Below are positions 18,201 to 25,974 of a DNA stretch of 64,000 nucleotides, piece by piece. A program made the position numbers and the translations under genes. Position 1 is the stretch's first letter. Each line of letters starts with the position of its first letter. The notes beneath the pieces are model-generated. The model was not told the origin of the DNA, did not search any database, and worked only from the letters and a program-made list of their open reading frames with translations. The DNA is from a bacterium (lineage in GTDB: Bacteria; Bdellovibrionota; Bacteriovoracia; Bacteriovoracales; Bacteriovoracaceae): NCBI GenBank assembly GCA_030425045.1, contig JAUHVL010000012.1:26471-90470 (forward strand), read 5' to 3'.

Positions 18201-18382
18201 TGACCATGATGGGGTAGGCCCGTTGCAAATGGAGGACCATCATAGAAAATATAGGGCGGACAATTTTTAGTTTTCTCTAGGGATTTTTTGAAAATATCCT
18301 TCGCTTTCCAGAATTTGAGCACCTCATGCTCAGCTCCAACAAATGAAAATTGGCCATCGTTATTATCTACTGTATCTGACAC
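15254..18382 (-). CDS. ileS: isoleucyl-tRNA synthetase, type 2 (eukaryote-like)
   Basis: A 1042-residue class I synthetase that charges tRNA-Ile. The HIGH-type motif is HHGH (about 58-61, in PFATGLPHHGH), and the second signature is KMSKRLKNY. A large CP1 editing domain and an anticodon-binding domain follow. The KMSKR-x-KNY form and the length above 1000, together with no zinc-finger Cys cluster at the C-terminus, mark the type 2 enzymes found in eukaryotes and some bacteria. Type 1 enzymes carry KMSKS. Type 2 enzymes are generally insensitive to mupirocin. The start is GTG behind AGGAG, and a secreted unknown is coupled downstream. Confidence 0.95.
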   Translation of the reverse strand: MSDTVDNNDGQFSFVGAEHEVLKFWKAKDIFKKSLEKTKNCPPYIFYDGPPFATGLPHHGHLVGSILKDIVPRYFTMKGFYVERRFGWDCHGLPIEHEIDKKLEMPAHEAVAKLGVAGYNKECRSIVDRYVSEWEKTITRIGRWVDFENDYKTMDPEFMESVWWVFKQLWEKDLVYQGTRVVPFSTALGTVLSNFEAGQNYQDVQDPAVTVLFKLKDEDSYVAAWTTTPWTLPSNLALCAGAEIDYVLVEDGEKKIYLAKAALEAYGKKRELNIVKELKGSELKGKRYTPLFPFFESQQKEGAFQILNDDYVTTDAGTGFVHIAPGFGEDDHRVIKEAGLKDVFTCPVDQSGKFTKEVSDFAGLYVKDADKEIIKKLKAEDKLYEQSTIVHSYPFCYRSDTPLIYKAIPSWYVNVEKIKERLLNSNKQIHWVPEHIKDGRFGKWLEGARDWSISRNRVWGTPLPVWYNETTDKYLCLGSFEDIKKYTGKEINDLHREFVDDLSFSVDGEEGSYKRIPEVLDCWFESGSMPYAQLHYPFENTEVFEQGFPAAFIAEGLDQTRGWFYTLTILATALFDKPAFKNVIVNGIVAAEDGKKMSKRLKNYTAPDVLMEEFGADAMRLYLINSGLVRAEEMRFADSGVKDMVRRALLPWFNSFKFLSTYAKVDGFNYDEHKVVSKNITDQWILSNLQTLKQNIAKEMEVYHLYNVVPALFTFIEDLTNWYIRLNRGRFWGDGLTDDKKAAYSTLYQCLNEVGTAMAPFAPFLAEHIYKELQEFTSNKNLPESVHLCDYPVADESLIDEKLEDAVSRMQQIILLGRQKRTDAKIKVKTPLSKLTIIHKDQGILDEIKKLEVYIKTELNIKSIDYSQDESSYINLYAKPNLPVLGKRLGKRMGQFMKAIKALTSEQVEKLEESGAINLEGEEFTKEDFLIFREAKEGTEAISNRLISIDMDLKLTEELLAEGLAREVVNRIQKTRKDINLNVADRISITCHASEKLKKAIESNKDYICGETLATSLDIMESVEGIHFDIEGESLSLSITKK

Positions 18383-18531
18383 GGTTTATCTCCTATAGGC
18401 TATCTAATCTTGGTAGATTTTTGCCGTACAGTATAACAATTTAAAGGGATTAAAAATAGGAGTATTTTGCCTCTTTCGCTAGTTCTAGCAGGCTTTTTCT
18501 AGCTAGTTTCTGTAAATCCGATAAGATTTCC

Positions 18532-19968
18532 ATGAGATTATTAATTTTATGCTTATTTATGTCATGGAGCTGTTTCGCTTCTGAGTATGAAGAGGTCTCC
18601 ATAGGCTCTTATAACCAACTAAAGTTACCTGACCGCTTGGAGATTAAAGAGACTAGACGATCGAATTTAGACTGGGAAAATCTTGATCCGAAAGAATGGC
18701 TCAGTTACCAGAGGTGGAGAAACGTTCTTGAGGCAAGAGAAAAGCCCAATGATTACGGTCTCGCTGATCCATTTAGAAAAAGATTTAGAGAAGGTGTCGG
18801 CAAAGTTATAAAATGTATTGGAAGTTGTAAGCTCTACCGAGGTCTTCGTTATAATCAAATTGAATACCGTTCTCCAATTAAAGAAGGAGATGACCTTGTT
18901 ACTGAAAGTAATAGTTACGTTTGGGTTTTCTTATTTGATGGAACACTGGTAAGGATTTCTCCTAATAGTTCAATTTCTTTTCGCGAACTTAATATATCAA
19001 AAAAGCACAACTTCCTTCATGCCAGAATAAATCAGGGGAATGTTCTTTGGCTTAGTCGAAGTGTTAGTAAGTATCATTCTCTCAATATGAAAAGAGAGAC
19101 AGACTCTCTTTTTGTACCTCTTTCTGAAATTTATGAGACAGGTGTTACCGTAACCCCTATGAAGAAAGACGAAAATGATCTTCTCGCTATGCTCGATGAG
19201 TTTGACTATGTGAGTGCTCAATACAAGAGATTAAATACGATGATTGAAGAAAATAATGAGTGGTTTAATAAACCTACTTACTCATACATCGTTTTACAAA
19301 ATGGAACAGTCTTTGGAAAAAATATTAATATGGAGTTTGTTACTTTAAATGGAAAGGAGAGTTATCTTAAGGCCCGTAAATATGATCAATTAGCATTACA
19401 AGGTGAAACACCTGATGACTTTCTAGAATTTTATTTTAGAGGTTTTGAAAACAAAGATATGAAAAATATTGAGAAGGGTTTTTGGTACGAGATAGATGCC
19501 AAAGGAAGAAGCCTTAAGTCAGTTTTGGATCAAAAAAGGTTTGCCCTAGGAGAATATATTACAAAAAACATACCCACTGTTCTTGTAGCAAGAGAGTTTT
19601 TGCTAGGGAAGTATGGACGCTTTACTCAAGAGATACAAGATCCAAGAGAGCTTGCTAGCAATCATGGTTATTATATGTGGGGAGATCTATCTGAAGAGAG
19701 ATCGGATATCAATAGAAGGATTAACTTTTTAAAAGAATACACACGAAGAATTGAAACAACTCAAATGCTAGTGACAAGGCAAATTCGAAAGAATTTAAAA
19801 GATGAAGATGCCGTTAATAAGTTTAATTATTATGGACCTCATTTCTACTCAAAAGCAGCTAAGGATTTACTGATAGAGAGAGATCGTGTTTTTGATGGTC
19901 AATCTGGAGATGGTTCGTTAAATAGTACAAAACGACCACTTTGGAAACGAATGCATGGAATCTATTAA
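18532..19968 (+). CDS. exported FecR-domain protein
   Basis: A 478-residue protein with a signal peptide (RLLILCLFMSWSCFAS). Residues about 95-165 match the FecR fold: a GDDLVTESNSYVWVFLFDG segment is followed by TLVRISPNSSISFREL, the usual 'threshold' beta-strand pattern. No anti-sigma or membrane helix accompanies it, so it is probably a stand-alone periplasmic or surface protein rather than a FecI/FecR iron regulator. The C-terminal 300 residues are charged and unassigned. Its end overlaps the maf start by 14 bases. Confidence 0.7.
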   Translation: MRLLILCLFMSWSCFASEYEEVSIGSYNQLKLPDRLEIKETRRSNLDWENLDPKEWLSYQRWRNVLEAREKPNDYGLADPFRKRFREGVGKVIKCIGSCKLYRGLRYNQIEYRSPIKEGDDLVTESNSYVWVFLFDGTLVRISPNSSISFRELNISKKHNFLHARINQGNVLWLSRSVSKYHSLNMKRETDSLFVPLSEIYETGVTVTPMKKDENDLLAMLDEFDYVSAQYKRLNTMIEENNEWFNKPTYSYIVLQNGTVFGKNINMEFVTLNGKESYLKARKYDQLALQGETPDDFLEFYFRGFENKDMKNIEKGFWYEIDAKGRSLKSVLDQKRFALGEYITKNIPTVLVAREFLLGKYGRFTQEIQDPRELASNHGYYMWGDLSEERSDINRRINFLKEYTRRIETTQMLVTRQIRKNLKDEDAVNKFNYYGPHFYSKAAKDLLIERDRVFDGQSGDGSLNSTKRPLWKRMHGIY

Positions 19969-20587
19969 ATATAATCTTGTGCTTGGTAGTGGAAGCCCTA
20001 GAAGAAAAGAACTTTTAGGGCATACCGGGCTTTTTTTTCAACAAATTACCGCAGATATTGAAGAACACAGCAATAAAGAAGACCCTTGTGAAGTTGTCAT
20101 TGATCTTGCCACTCAAAAGGCCGAAGCATTATTTAATCATAAAAGTCTTCCATTAAATCCATTGATTATTACTTCAGATACTATTGTTGTTCATCATAAT
20201 AAAATATTAGGTAAACCGACGAGTAAGGAAAATGCTAGGGAAATTTTATCTCAGCTTTCGGGTTCTTCCCACCTCGTCTATACAGCTGTTAGCTTTCATC
20301 GAAAGGTCGACCATAGGTGGTTATCGCACTCTTTCTTTGCTGAAAGTGAGGTAACCTTTGCAAAAATTTCAGAAGACCTCATGAACTTATATTTATCCTC
20401 TGACGAGTGTATGGATAAAGCTGGCGCTTATGGTATTCAAGGCAAGGGCTTAATTTTTGTTGATTCAGTTAAAGGCTCATATTCAAATGTTGTAGGTTTT
20501 CCTCTTTCAGAGGTTATAAGAGAATTAAAAACATTTTTAGAAGTATCTGAAAATACAGATTTAAGGGACTACTTCTACGGGCCATAG
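19955..20587 (+). CDS. maf: Maf-family nucleotide pyrophosphatase
   Basis: A 210-residue cytosolic house-cleaning enzyme that hydrolyses dTTP/UTP or modified pyrimidine triphosphates. Visible motifs are LGSGSPRRKELL (about 10-21), SDTIVV, KPTS and DKAGAYGIQG. The extra C-terminal 20 residues are unremarkable. The start overlaps the FecR-domain gene by 14 bases. YhdE- and YceF-type subgroups differ in substrate, and I cannot assign which one this is. Confidence 0.9.
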   Translation: MESIKYNLVLGSGSPRRKELLGHTGLFFQQITADIEEHSNKEDPCEVVIDLATQKAEALFNHKSLPLNPLIITSDTIVVHHNKILGKPTSKENAREILSQLSGSSHLVYTAVSFHRKVDHRWLSHSFFAESEVTFAKISEDLMNLYLSSDECMDKAGAYGIQGKGLIFVDSVKGSYSNVVGFPLSEVIRELKTFLEVSENTDLRDYFYGP

Positions 20588-20619
20588 GCAAACGATTTGT
20601 ATCCTGATAATATTCTTGC

Positions 20620-21111
20620 ATGACTCTTTTAAAAATCGTTCTCTATGCAATTATGGCCTTTGGTCAGTCAGAAGTTGACGAAGCACCTAAAACACCTTTT
20701 GAGTATACAAAGAAAATCTATAATGAGCTTGAGGAAATAAAAAAAATTAAACCTGAAGATTATTTCTCAAGAATTGATGAATATCGAGTTGGTCTAGAAA
20801 AATACATTGATCATAAAAAACGAGTTTGTGAGGGGGAGTTTTCTTTTATCATTTTGAATGACCCGAAGGTGTCCAATAATAAAAATATGAGTCAAAAGAA
20901 AAACAAGCTTTCCAAAGAAGAACAAGCACTCTGCTTTAGAGAGCTAAAAGCCTTACAGATTACTTTTATTAATAATATGTTTGTTGCTCGAAAAAAATAT
21001 CTCGACTATCTCCATACTCGTCGAATTGATGAGCTTCAAAGTACCCGTGATAAAGCTGTGAAAGAACTAAATAAGCAGTTTAATAAACGAATTGTTAAAA
21101 AGCGCCGGTAA
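20620..21111 (+). CDS. small exported, highly charged protein, unknown
   Basis: A 163-residue protein with a short hydrophobic start (TLLKIVLYAIMAFGQ) that may be a signal peptide cleaved near AFGQS. The remainder is Lys/Glu-rich and probably helical, with a basic end (NKRIVKKRR) and three Cys. It sits 32 bases after maf and may share its transcript. No known domain. Confidence 0.55.
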   Translation: MTLLKIVLYAIMAFGQSEVDEAPKTPFEYTKKIYNELEEIKKIKPEDYFSRIDEYRVGLEKYIDHKKRVCEGEFSFIILNDPKVSNNKNMSQKKNKLSKEEQALCFRELKALQITFINNMFVARKKYLDYLHTRRIDELQSTRDKAVKELNKQFNKRIVKKRR

Positions 21112-21116
21112 TAATG

Positions 21117-21488
21117 TTATTCTCGCTGCTCCAGAGCTAATCCCGAGATATTGAGCTCGGCTGAGGCCCCACAAACCGATGAGCAGTTCGCATTATTTGC
21201 AACTTGAATGTCGAGAATAGTATCCCGGTTGATTACTTTGACCTTGCAGCCTTTTTCACTTTGATCTCTATAAAGATCTTCAGCTATTTTTTCTCCTTCG
21301 AACGTACAGCCATGCCCTGTTTCTGGGTCTTCATGAAAAATGGTTAGTGAGAAGTCTCCTCCACTAAAAACCGCAACGCTTTCAGCAACGTTAGCATGAA
21401 CTTGACTCTGAGTTTGCTTGATAAAAGCTTCAATTGAGTAAGAAGAAAATTGAAACAGTGCAAGAGTGATAAGAACTAAATTTTTCAT
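21117..21488 (-). CDS. small secreted protein, unknown
   Basis: A 123-residue protein with a clear signal peptide (KNLVLITLALFQFSSYSIEA). The mature part has four Cys (GHGCTF, EKGCKV, ANCSSVC) likely to form two disulfides, consistent with a small periplasmic or secreted beta-rich protein. It converges on the preceding gene with a 5-base gap. No family recognised. Confidence 0.6.
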   Translation of the reverse strand: MKNLVLITLALFQFSSYSIEAFIKQTQSQVHANVAESVAVFSGGDFSLTIFHEDPETGHGCTFEGEKIAEDLYRDQSEKGCKVKVINRDTILDIQVANNANCSSVCGASAELNISGLALEQRE

Positions 21489-21584
21489 AAGATACCTCAG
21501 TGATAGAGGTATAGTTTAGCGTGGAAAGAGCGCGTTTTTGCTCAAGCGAGGAACAATTACAGAGGGTGTAAAAGAGATGGTCGA

Positions 21585-21782
21585 TTAATCTTCAGTTTGT
21601 TCTGATTTAGAGTAGTTAAACCCTACAACCATTGGTCGAACGCTTTTCATTTTAACAAGAGAGCGAATAGGTCTCGCCGATCTCGTTACTTTACGAGTTG
21701 AAATAGCTTTTTTAACTCTGTTGTTAATAATGATTTTTGCGTTGTCTGTCAGTGTTTCGCCCGTGGGCTTTTTGTTGTTCAT
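21585..21782 (-). CDS. small basic protein, unknown
   Basis: A 65-residue protein rich in Lys, Arg, Ser and Thr (STRKVTRSARPIRSLVKMKS), with no signal peptide or Cys. I choose the ATG at 21782, which lies 7 bases after CTGGAG; a TTG two codons upstream sits too close to that site. It could bind nucleic acid by composition, but nothing specific is seen. Confidence 0.5.
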   Translation of the reverse strand: MNNKKPTGETLTDNAKIIINNRVKKAISTRKVTRSARPIRSLVKMKSVRPMVVGFNYSKSEQTED

Positions 21783-22013
21783 TGCCAATCTCCAGTTCGT
21801 TGTTGTACTTAGTAGCTTTTAAGCGACCACTCCTCAACTGAACTCGGCAATGCCTTTACAAGTGATGGAAGCGATCGTCAGTCTTGTTTTTGTAAGCCTG
21901 ACTTCAATACTTACTCCTCGATAGTCGTAATACGCACTAGTCGGTCAAGAAAGGTAAATTCTTAAACAACTTGTGACGAGTGTGATCATTTTAACATAAT
22001 TTCAGACATTTTG

Positions 22014-22087
22014 GTAGGTACGTCCACACTTTTGGGACTATGTGAGTCATGAGATGACACTGTAAGTCCCAAAAGTGTGGACGTACC
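22014..22087. repeat. long perfect inverted repeat (23-bp arms), REP/BIME-like
   Basis: The arms at 22017-22039 and 22065-22087 are exact reverse complements (ends GGTACGTCC... and ...GGACGTACC). The 25-base loop holds a smaller hairpin (GTCAT-GAG-ATGAC). GTAG stands directly before the left arm, overlapping it by one base. This is the head tetranucleotide known from REP sequences moved by RAYT (Y1-type) transposases. No T run follows, so it is not a standard terminator. The surrounding gap (21789-22165, 377 bases) shows no gene and nothing else nameable apart from the ribosome site of the next gene. Confidence 0.6.
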
Positions 22088-22165
22088 ATTGTGCGAACAG
22101 CATTGTAATGTCTAGAAAAATAGGGCAACCTGTCGGAATTATTAAGAGAAAGGAGCCGTTTTTCG

Positions 22166-23140
22166 ATGAGCAGCAGACAGTTAATTTTGTTGGTGTTTTC
22201 CATTTTATTGCTGGGGTCATGTAGTACCGTTAGGAAAATGGGCCTTGGAGTAGCCTCTCCAATGTTTGTCGATGCTCTTCCTGTGATGGAGCAAGAGGCA
22301 TTATGGGATACTTTTCGTGATAGCACTTTGGGGAATTTAAAACTTGCTGAAGGTCTTCTGGCCACTGACCCTGAAAATAAAGATTTACTTGTCTCTGTGA
22401 TCAAAGGATATGCGGGATATGGATACGGGGTTTATGAGACTCAGTACATGGTTGAAAAGTATGCAGAGGTCGAAGAGCCTCAGTATCGTAATATGGCAAT
22501 CAATACTTACTTAAAATCATTTAATTACGGTTTAGCATTTCTTGAAATTAACGATATTGATTTTGATGGTTTGAAAAAAAGAATAAACGATAATGAAGAT
22601 ATGATGAGTTATCTCGATGATAACTTATCAAACAATAGTCTTACGAGAGAAGCGATTTTATTTACGGCCCAGTCATTGGCAAGTTTGATCAATCTTCAGC
22701 GAGACAATATTGCCCTTGTTTCTTATTTACCGATTCCTAAGGCAATGTTTGATTGGGTTTGCAAGCGTGACCCTGAAATAGCCCATGGAACCTGTGCTGT
22801 TTTTTACGGCAGCTATGAAGCCGGAAGACCTGCCATGCTCGGGGGAAATCCAGAAAAAGGAAAAGCGATTTTTGAAAAAGCTATCGTAAAGTATCCATCT
22901 AATTGGCTGATGAGAGTTGCCTATCTAGAAAGTTATATTGTCCCAATGATGGATGAAGACCTGTATGCAGCAGAAAAGAAAGTTATGAAAACATATGAGA
23001 AACTTTTTGAAAAAGAGATCACGAGGTTTCCTGGAAATAAACCAGATCAACATTTTGAAAATAAGCAATTGAGAATTTATCAAGCAATTGCTCTTAAAAG
23101 GTTTAAAGCTATTACAAAATATGAAAAAGATATTTTTTAA
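22166..23140 (+). CDS. TRAP-associated lipoprotein, TatT family
   Basis: A 324-residue lipoprotein: signal peptide with lipobox LLGSC and Cys19 as the lipidated residue. The mature part is an all-helical TPR-like array (repeated FYGSYEAGRPAM / LEKA-type helices). It matches the TatT (TRAP component family) pattern described from Treponema, where a TPR lipoprotein trimer partners the solute-binding protein of a TRAP transporter to carry a hydrophobic ligand. The solute-binding gene follows 10 bases later, which strongly supports this. AGGAG precedes the ATG by 10 bases. Membrane side (outer leaflet of inner membrane or outer membrane) is not decided by the sequence. Confidence 0.8.
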   Translation: MSSRQLILLVFSILLLGSCSTVRKMGLGVASPMFVDALPVMEQEALWDTFRDSTLGNLKLAEGLLATDPENKDLLVSVIKGYAGYGYGVYETQYMVEKYAEVEEPQYRNMAINTYLKSFNYGLAFLEINDIDFDGLKKRINDNEDMMSYLDDNLSNNSLTREAILFTAQSLASLINLQRDNIALVSYLPIPKAMFDWVCKRDPEIAHGTCAVFYGSYEAGRPAMLGGNPEKGKAIFEKAIVKYPSNWLMRVAYLESYIVPMMDEDLYAAEKKVMKTYEKLFEKEITRFPGNKPDQHFENKQLRIYQAIALKRFKAITKYEKDIF

Positions 23141-23150
23141 AGGATAAATA

Positions 23151-24119
23151 ATGAAAACGTTGGCCCTTGTAATTATTACATTTCTTTTCTCAATGAATAT
23201 TTGGTCGTTAACTTTAAAAATTGGTGTGCTTGCTCCAGAGGGAACAAACTGGGCAAAGAACATGAAAAAAATGGCCAAAGAAGTTCGTAAGGCAACGGAC
23301 AAAAAAGTAAAGTTTAAATTTTACTTTGGAGGCTCACAAGGAGATGAGCACGATGTACTAAGAAAAATCAGAGTGGGGCAACTTCATGGTGGTTTTTTTA
23401 CAGGAAAAACTCTTGGCGATATCAATGGTGATGTAAGAGTTATGGAAATCCCCTTTAACTTCGAAGGAAATAGAGAAAAAGCATGGTCAACCTTGAATAA
23501 GCTTTCTCCTTATTTCAACGAAAAGTTAAAGAAAAACGAGTTTGTTAATCTTGGTTTTATTGAAATTGGAATGGTTTATTTTGTTTCACAAAAAGAGACA
23601 GCAAGTTTAGATGCCATGAAAGGAATTAAGATTTGGTCTTGGGAAGGAGATAAACTTGTCTCGACTATGATTCAAGAATTAAATCTTGTTTCAGTTCCTC
23701 TTGCTCTACCAGATGTTCTTTCTTCTCTTTCAACGGGAATAATTGAAGCTGCGTATGCTCCTCCAATGGGAATGTTGGCCTTACAGTGGAATACAAAAAT
23801 CAAGTATATCGTCGATTTTCCAATTGCTTATTCTGTGGGAGCTTTTTTACTTCATGAGAAGGCTTGGAAAAAAATTAAACCAGAACATAGAAAAGTTGTA
23901 GCGGAAATCTCTAAAAAATATATTGATAATGTGAGTAATGCTAATATTGCAGATAATCAAGCGGCCTTAAAAGCGATGAAAGATGCTGGAATTAAATTTA
24001 TCAATTTTCCTGCTCAAGATGTGAATAAAGCAAAAGCGGTGAGAAATATCGTAGTGGATAAATTAAAAGATAAGCTCTTTTCAGCTGACTCTTTAAGTAA
24101 GCTACAAAGTACTCTTTAG
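23151..24119 (+). CDS. dctP: TRAP transporter solute-binding protein (DctP family)
   Basis: A 322-residue periplasmic binding protein with a signal peptide (KTLALVIITFLFSMNIWS). Family marks are LKIGVLAPEGTNW at the mature start, the GGSQGDEHDVLRKIRVGQLHGGFFTG strand-helix block, and KGIKIWSWEGD, where the ligand-carboxylate Arg of classical DctP proteins is replaced by a different residue set. That replacement fits a ligand other than C4-dicarboxylates, as in TatT-linked (TatP) systems. It is the second gene of the TRAP operon; a 102-base gap with a hairpin separates it from the membrane genes, a usual way to make more binding protein than permease. Confidence 0.85.
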   Translation: MKTLALVIITFLFSMNIWSLTLKIGVLAPEGTNWAKNMKKMAKEVRKATDKKVKFKFYFGGSQGDEHDVLRKIRVGQLHGGFFTGKTLGDINGDVRVMEIPFNFEGNREKAWSTLNKLSPYFNEKLKKNEFVNLGFIEIGMVYFVSQKETASLDAMKGIKIWSWEGDKLVSTMIQELNLVSVPLALPDVLSSLSTGIIEAAYAPPMGMLALQWNTKIKYIVDFPIAYSVGAFLLHEKAWKKIKPEHRKVVAEISKKYIDNVSNANIADNQAALKAMKDAGIKFINFPAQDVNKAKAVRNIVVDKLKDKLFSADSLSKLQSTL

Positions 24120-24143
24120 TAAAAGCGTCAGTCTTTAGGTGGG

Positions 24144-24185
24144 AGGCAGAAAACTTATCTCTATTGTTTTGTCTTCCCCCTGCCT
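24144..24185 (+). other. hairpin in the dctP-dctQ gap, possible attenuator
   Basis: AGGCAG (24144-24149) pairs with CTGCCT (24180-24185) and encloses AAAAC/GTTTT. TATAATAATTATT follows. It is an imperfect structure, but it sits where transporter operons often carry a partial terminator after the binding-protein gene. Confidence 0.35.
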
Positions 24186-24221
24186 TATAATAATTATTAC
24201 AACCATTTAAAGGTTAATTTA

Positions 24222-24719
24222 GTGAATGTTTTGAAAAAAATAGATTCTTTTGTTGAGTCTTTCGCCTCTTGGTTTTTGATCTTTGCCGTATCAGGGATGT
24301 TGAGCTTGGCCATTTTAAATATTGTATTGCGATGGTTTAGTGTAACGTTATTATGGGTTGAGCCTTTGATTCGCCATCTCGTCTTCTTGAGTGCTTTTAT
24401 GGGTGGGACTATTGCTACTGGCCGAAAAACTCATATTGGTATTGATATTTTAGGAAAATACTTTGAATCAAAAAAAATGATGAACGCCCATGCTTGGATT
24501 GGAAGAATAATTGCTTTAGTTTCTTTTTTTACTCTCGTTGTTTTAATCAAAGCTGGAATTGATTTTGTCTCTGTTGAAGCACAATACGGTAAGGTTGTTT
24601 TTCTTGGTATTCATGGTAAGTACCTTGTATCGATCATTCCTTTTGGATTAACTCTCATTGCTTATCGATTTTTCTATTTGTTTGTGAGCTCTTGGACAAA
24701 GGAGCCTACAAATGCTTGA
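24222..24719 (+). CDS. dctQ: TRAP transporter small permease subunit (DctQ family)
   Basis: A 165-residue inner-membrane protein with four hydrophobic helices (about 17-38, 47-66, 88-108, 131-151). The family's FLSAFMGGTIATGRKTHIGID stretch sits between the second and third helices. The start is GTG preceded by AAAGG 8-9 bases upstream. It overlaps dctM by 8 bases. DctQ pairs with DctM to form the Na+/H+-coupled import channel for the ligand delivered by DctP. Confidence 0.88.
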   Translation: MNVLKKIDSFVESFASWFLIFAVSGMLSLAILNIVLRWFSVTLLWVEPLIRHLVFLSAFMGGTIATGRKTHIGIDILGKYFESKKMMNAHAWIGRIIALVSFFTLVVLIKAGIDFVSVEAQYGKVVFLGIHGKYLVSIIPFGLTLIAYRFFYLFVSSWTKEPTNA

Positions 24720-25974
24720 AGTCGTATCGTTTATTTCCATTATTGTTTTTGCATTGCTGGGAACGCCACTATTTATCATTATGGCCCTCGCCGCCTTAAC
24801 TGCGTTTTTCTTTAGTGAAGTAGAGTTGTCTGCTGTTGCCATTGAAATATATAAAATCTCAAGTCAGGCGACGATTCTCACTATTCCTCTTTTTACATTT
24901 GCCGGCTATATGATGGCCGAATCGGGTTCACCAAAAAGGTTATTGAGATTAGCAGATGCCGCTCTCGGCTGGTTACCGGGTGGGGTCGCAATCGTAAGTT
25001 TGGTAATCTGTGCTTTCTTTACGGCATTTACGGGCGCTTCAGGTGTTACGATTATCGCGCTTGGGGGGTTACTTTATCCTATCTTAATAAATGAAGAGTA
25101 TTCAGATAAGTTCAGCTTGGGACTCATCACCACTTCAGGTTCGCTAGGACTTCTCTTTCCGCCAAGTTTACCAATTATTTTATATGGTCTTGTCACTGGT
25201 GTTGATATTGATAAATTGTTCTTAGCTGGAATTGTTCCAGGAGTTCTGCTCATCGTGATCTTATCTGCTTGGGCAATCTATAACGGTAAGTCTTTAAGTA
25301 CGAGAGGAACTTTTTCAGCAGGGGAAATTTGGCTTGCGTTCAAGGGCTGTATCTGGGAAGCACTTCTTCCTGTTGCTATTTTATATGGAATTTATAGTGG
25401 AAAAACGACAACCACAGAGGCTGCTGCCGTAACAGCGTTCTATGTTTTTATTGTTGAAGTCTTTATCTACAAAGACTTGAAGCTTGGCAAAGATATTCCT
25501 CGAATCATTTGTGATTGTATGAGTTTAGTTGGAGGAATTTTATTAATTCTTTGTTGTGCACTAGGGTTTACTAATTATTTAGTTGATGAGGAGATTCCGA
25601 CACAATTATTAGAATTAATGAGAACATATATTGATAATAAACTCGTTTTCTTATTATTTCTCAATATCTTCTTACTAATCGTTGGGGCATTAATGGATAT
25701 CTTTAGTGCCATTATTGTTGTTGTCCCACTAATCGTACCAATTGCCGCAGAGTTTGATGTTCATCCTGTTCACCTTGCGATTATTTTCCTTACAAATTTA
25801 GAGATCGGCTATATTACACCACCGGTAGGGATAAACTTATTTATTAGTAGTTTTAGATTTGAAAGGCCAATTACGGAACTCTATAAGGCGTCTTTTCCCT
25901 TTTTACTCTTACTTCTTGGAGCATTGATTATTGTTACCTATGTTCCTTCGTTAAGCTTATGGTTAATACAGTAA
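24712..25974 (+). CDS. dctM: TRAP transporter large permease subunit (DctM family)
   Basis: A 420-residue inner-membrane protein with about 11-12 hydrophobic helices. The family segments TAFTGASGVTIIALGGLLYP and LGLLFPPSLPIILYG are present, as is the late TNLEIGYITPPVGINLF. These are the two inverted re-entrant loops and the substrate/Na+ site region of the elevator-type transporter. Full length for the family. Its 3' end overlaps the start of the Lys-Pro-rich protein by 16 bases. Confidence 0.92.
   Translation: MLEVVSFISIIVFALLGTPLFIIMALAALTAFFFSEVELSAVAIEIYKISSQATILTIPLFTFAGYMMAESGSPKRLLRLADAALGWLPGGVAIVSLVICAFFTAFTGASGVTIIALGGLLYPILINEEYSDKFSLGLITTSGSLGLLFPPSLPIILYGLVTGVDIDKLFLAGIVPGVLLIVILSAWAIYNGKSLSTRGTFSAGEIWLAFKGCIWEALLPVAILYGIYSGKTTTTEAAAVTAFYVFIVEVFIYKDLKLGKDIPRIICDCMSLVGGILLILCCALGFTNYLVDEEIPTQLLELMRTYIDNKLVFLLFLNIFLLIVGALMDIFSAIIVVVPLIVPIAAEFDVHPVHLAIIFLTNLEIGYITPPVGINLFISSFRFERPITELYKASFPFLLLLLGALIIVTYVPSLSLWLIQ

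Noticed and set aside
21991..22404. Minus-strand 137-codon frame crossing the long inverted repeat
   Set aside because: It runs through the non-coding repeat and over the start of the TatT lipoprotein gene in another frame, with no ribosome site.
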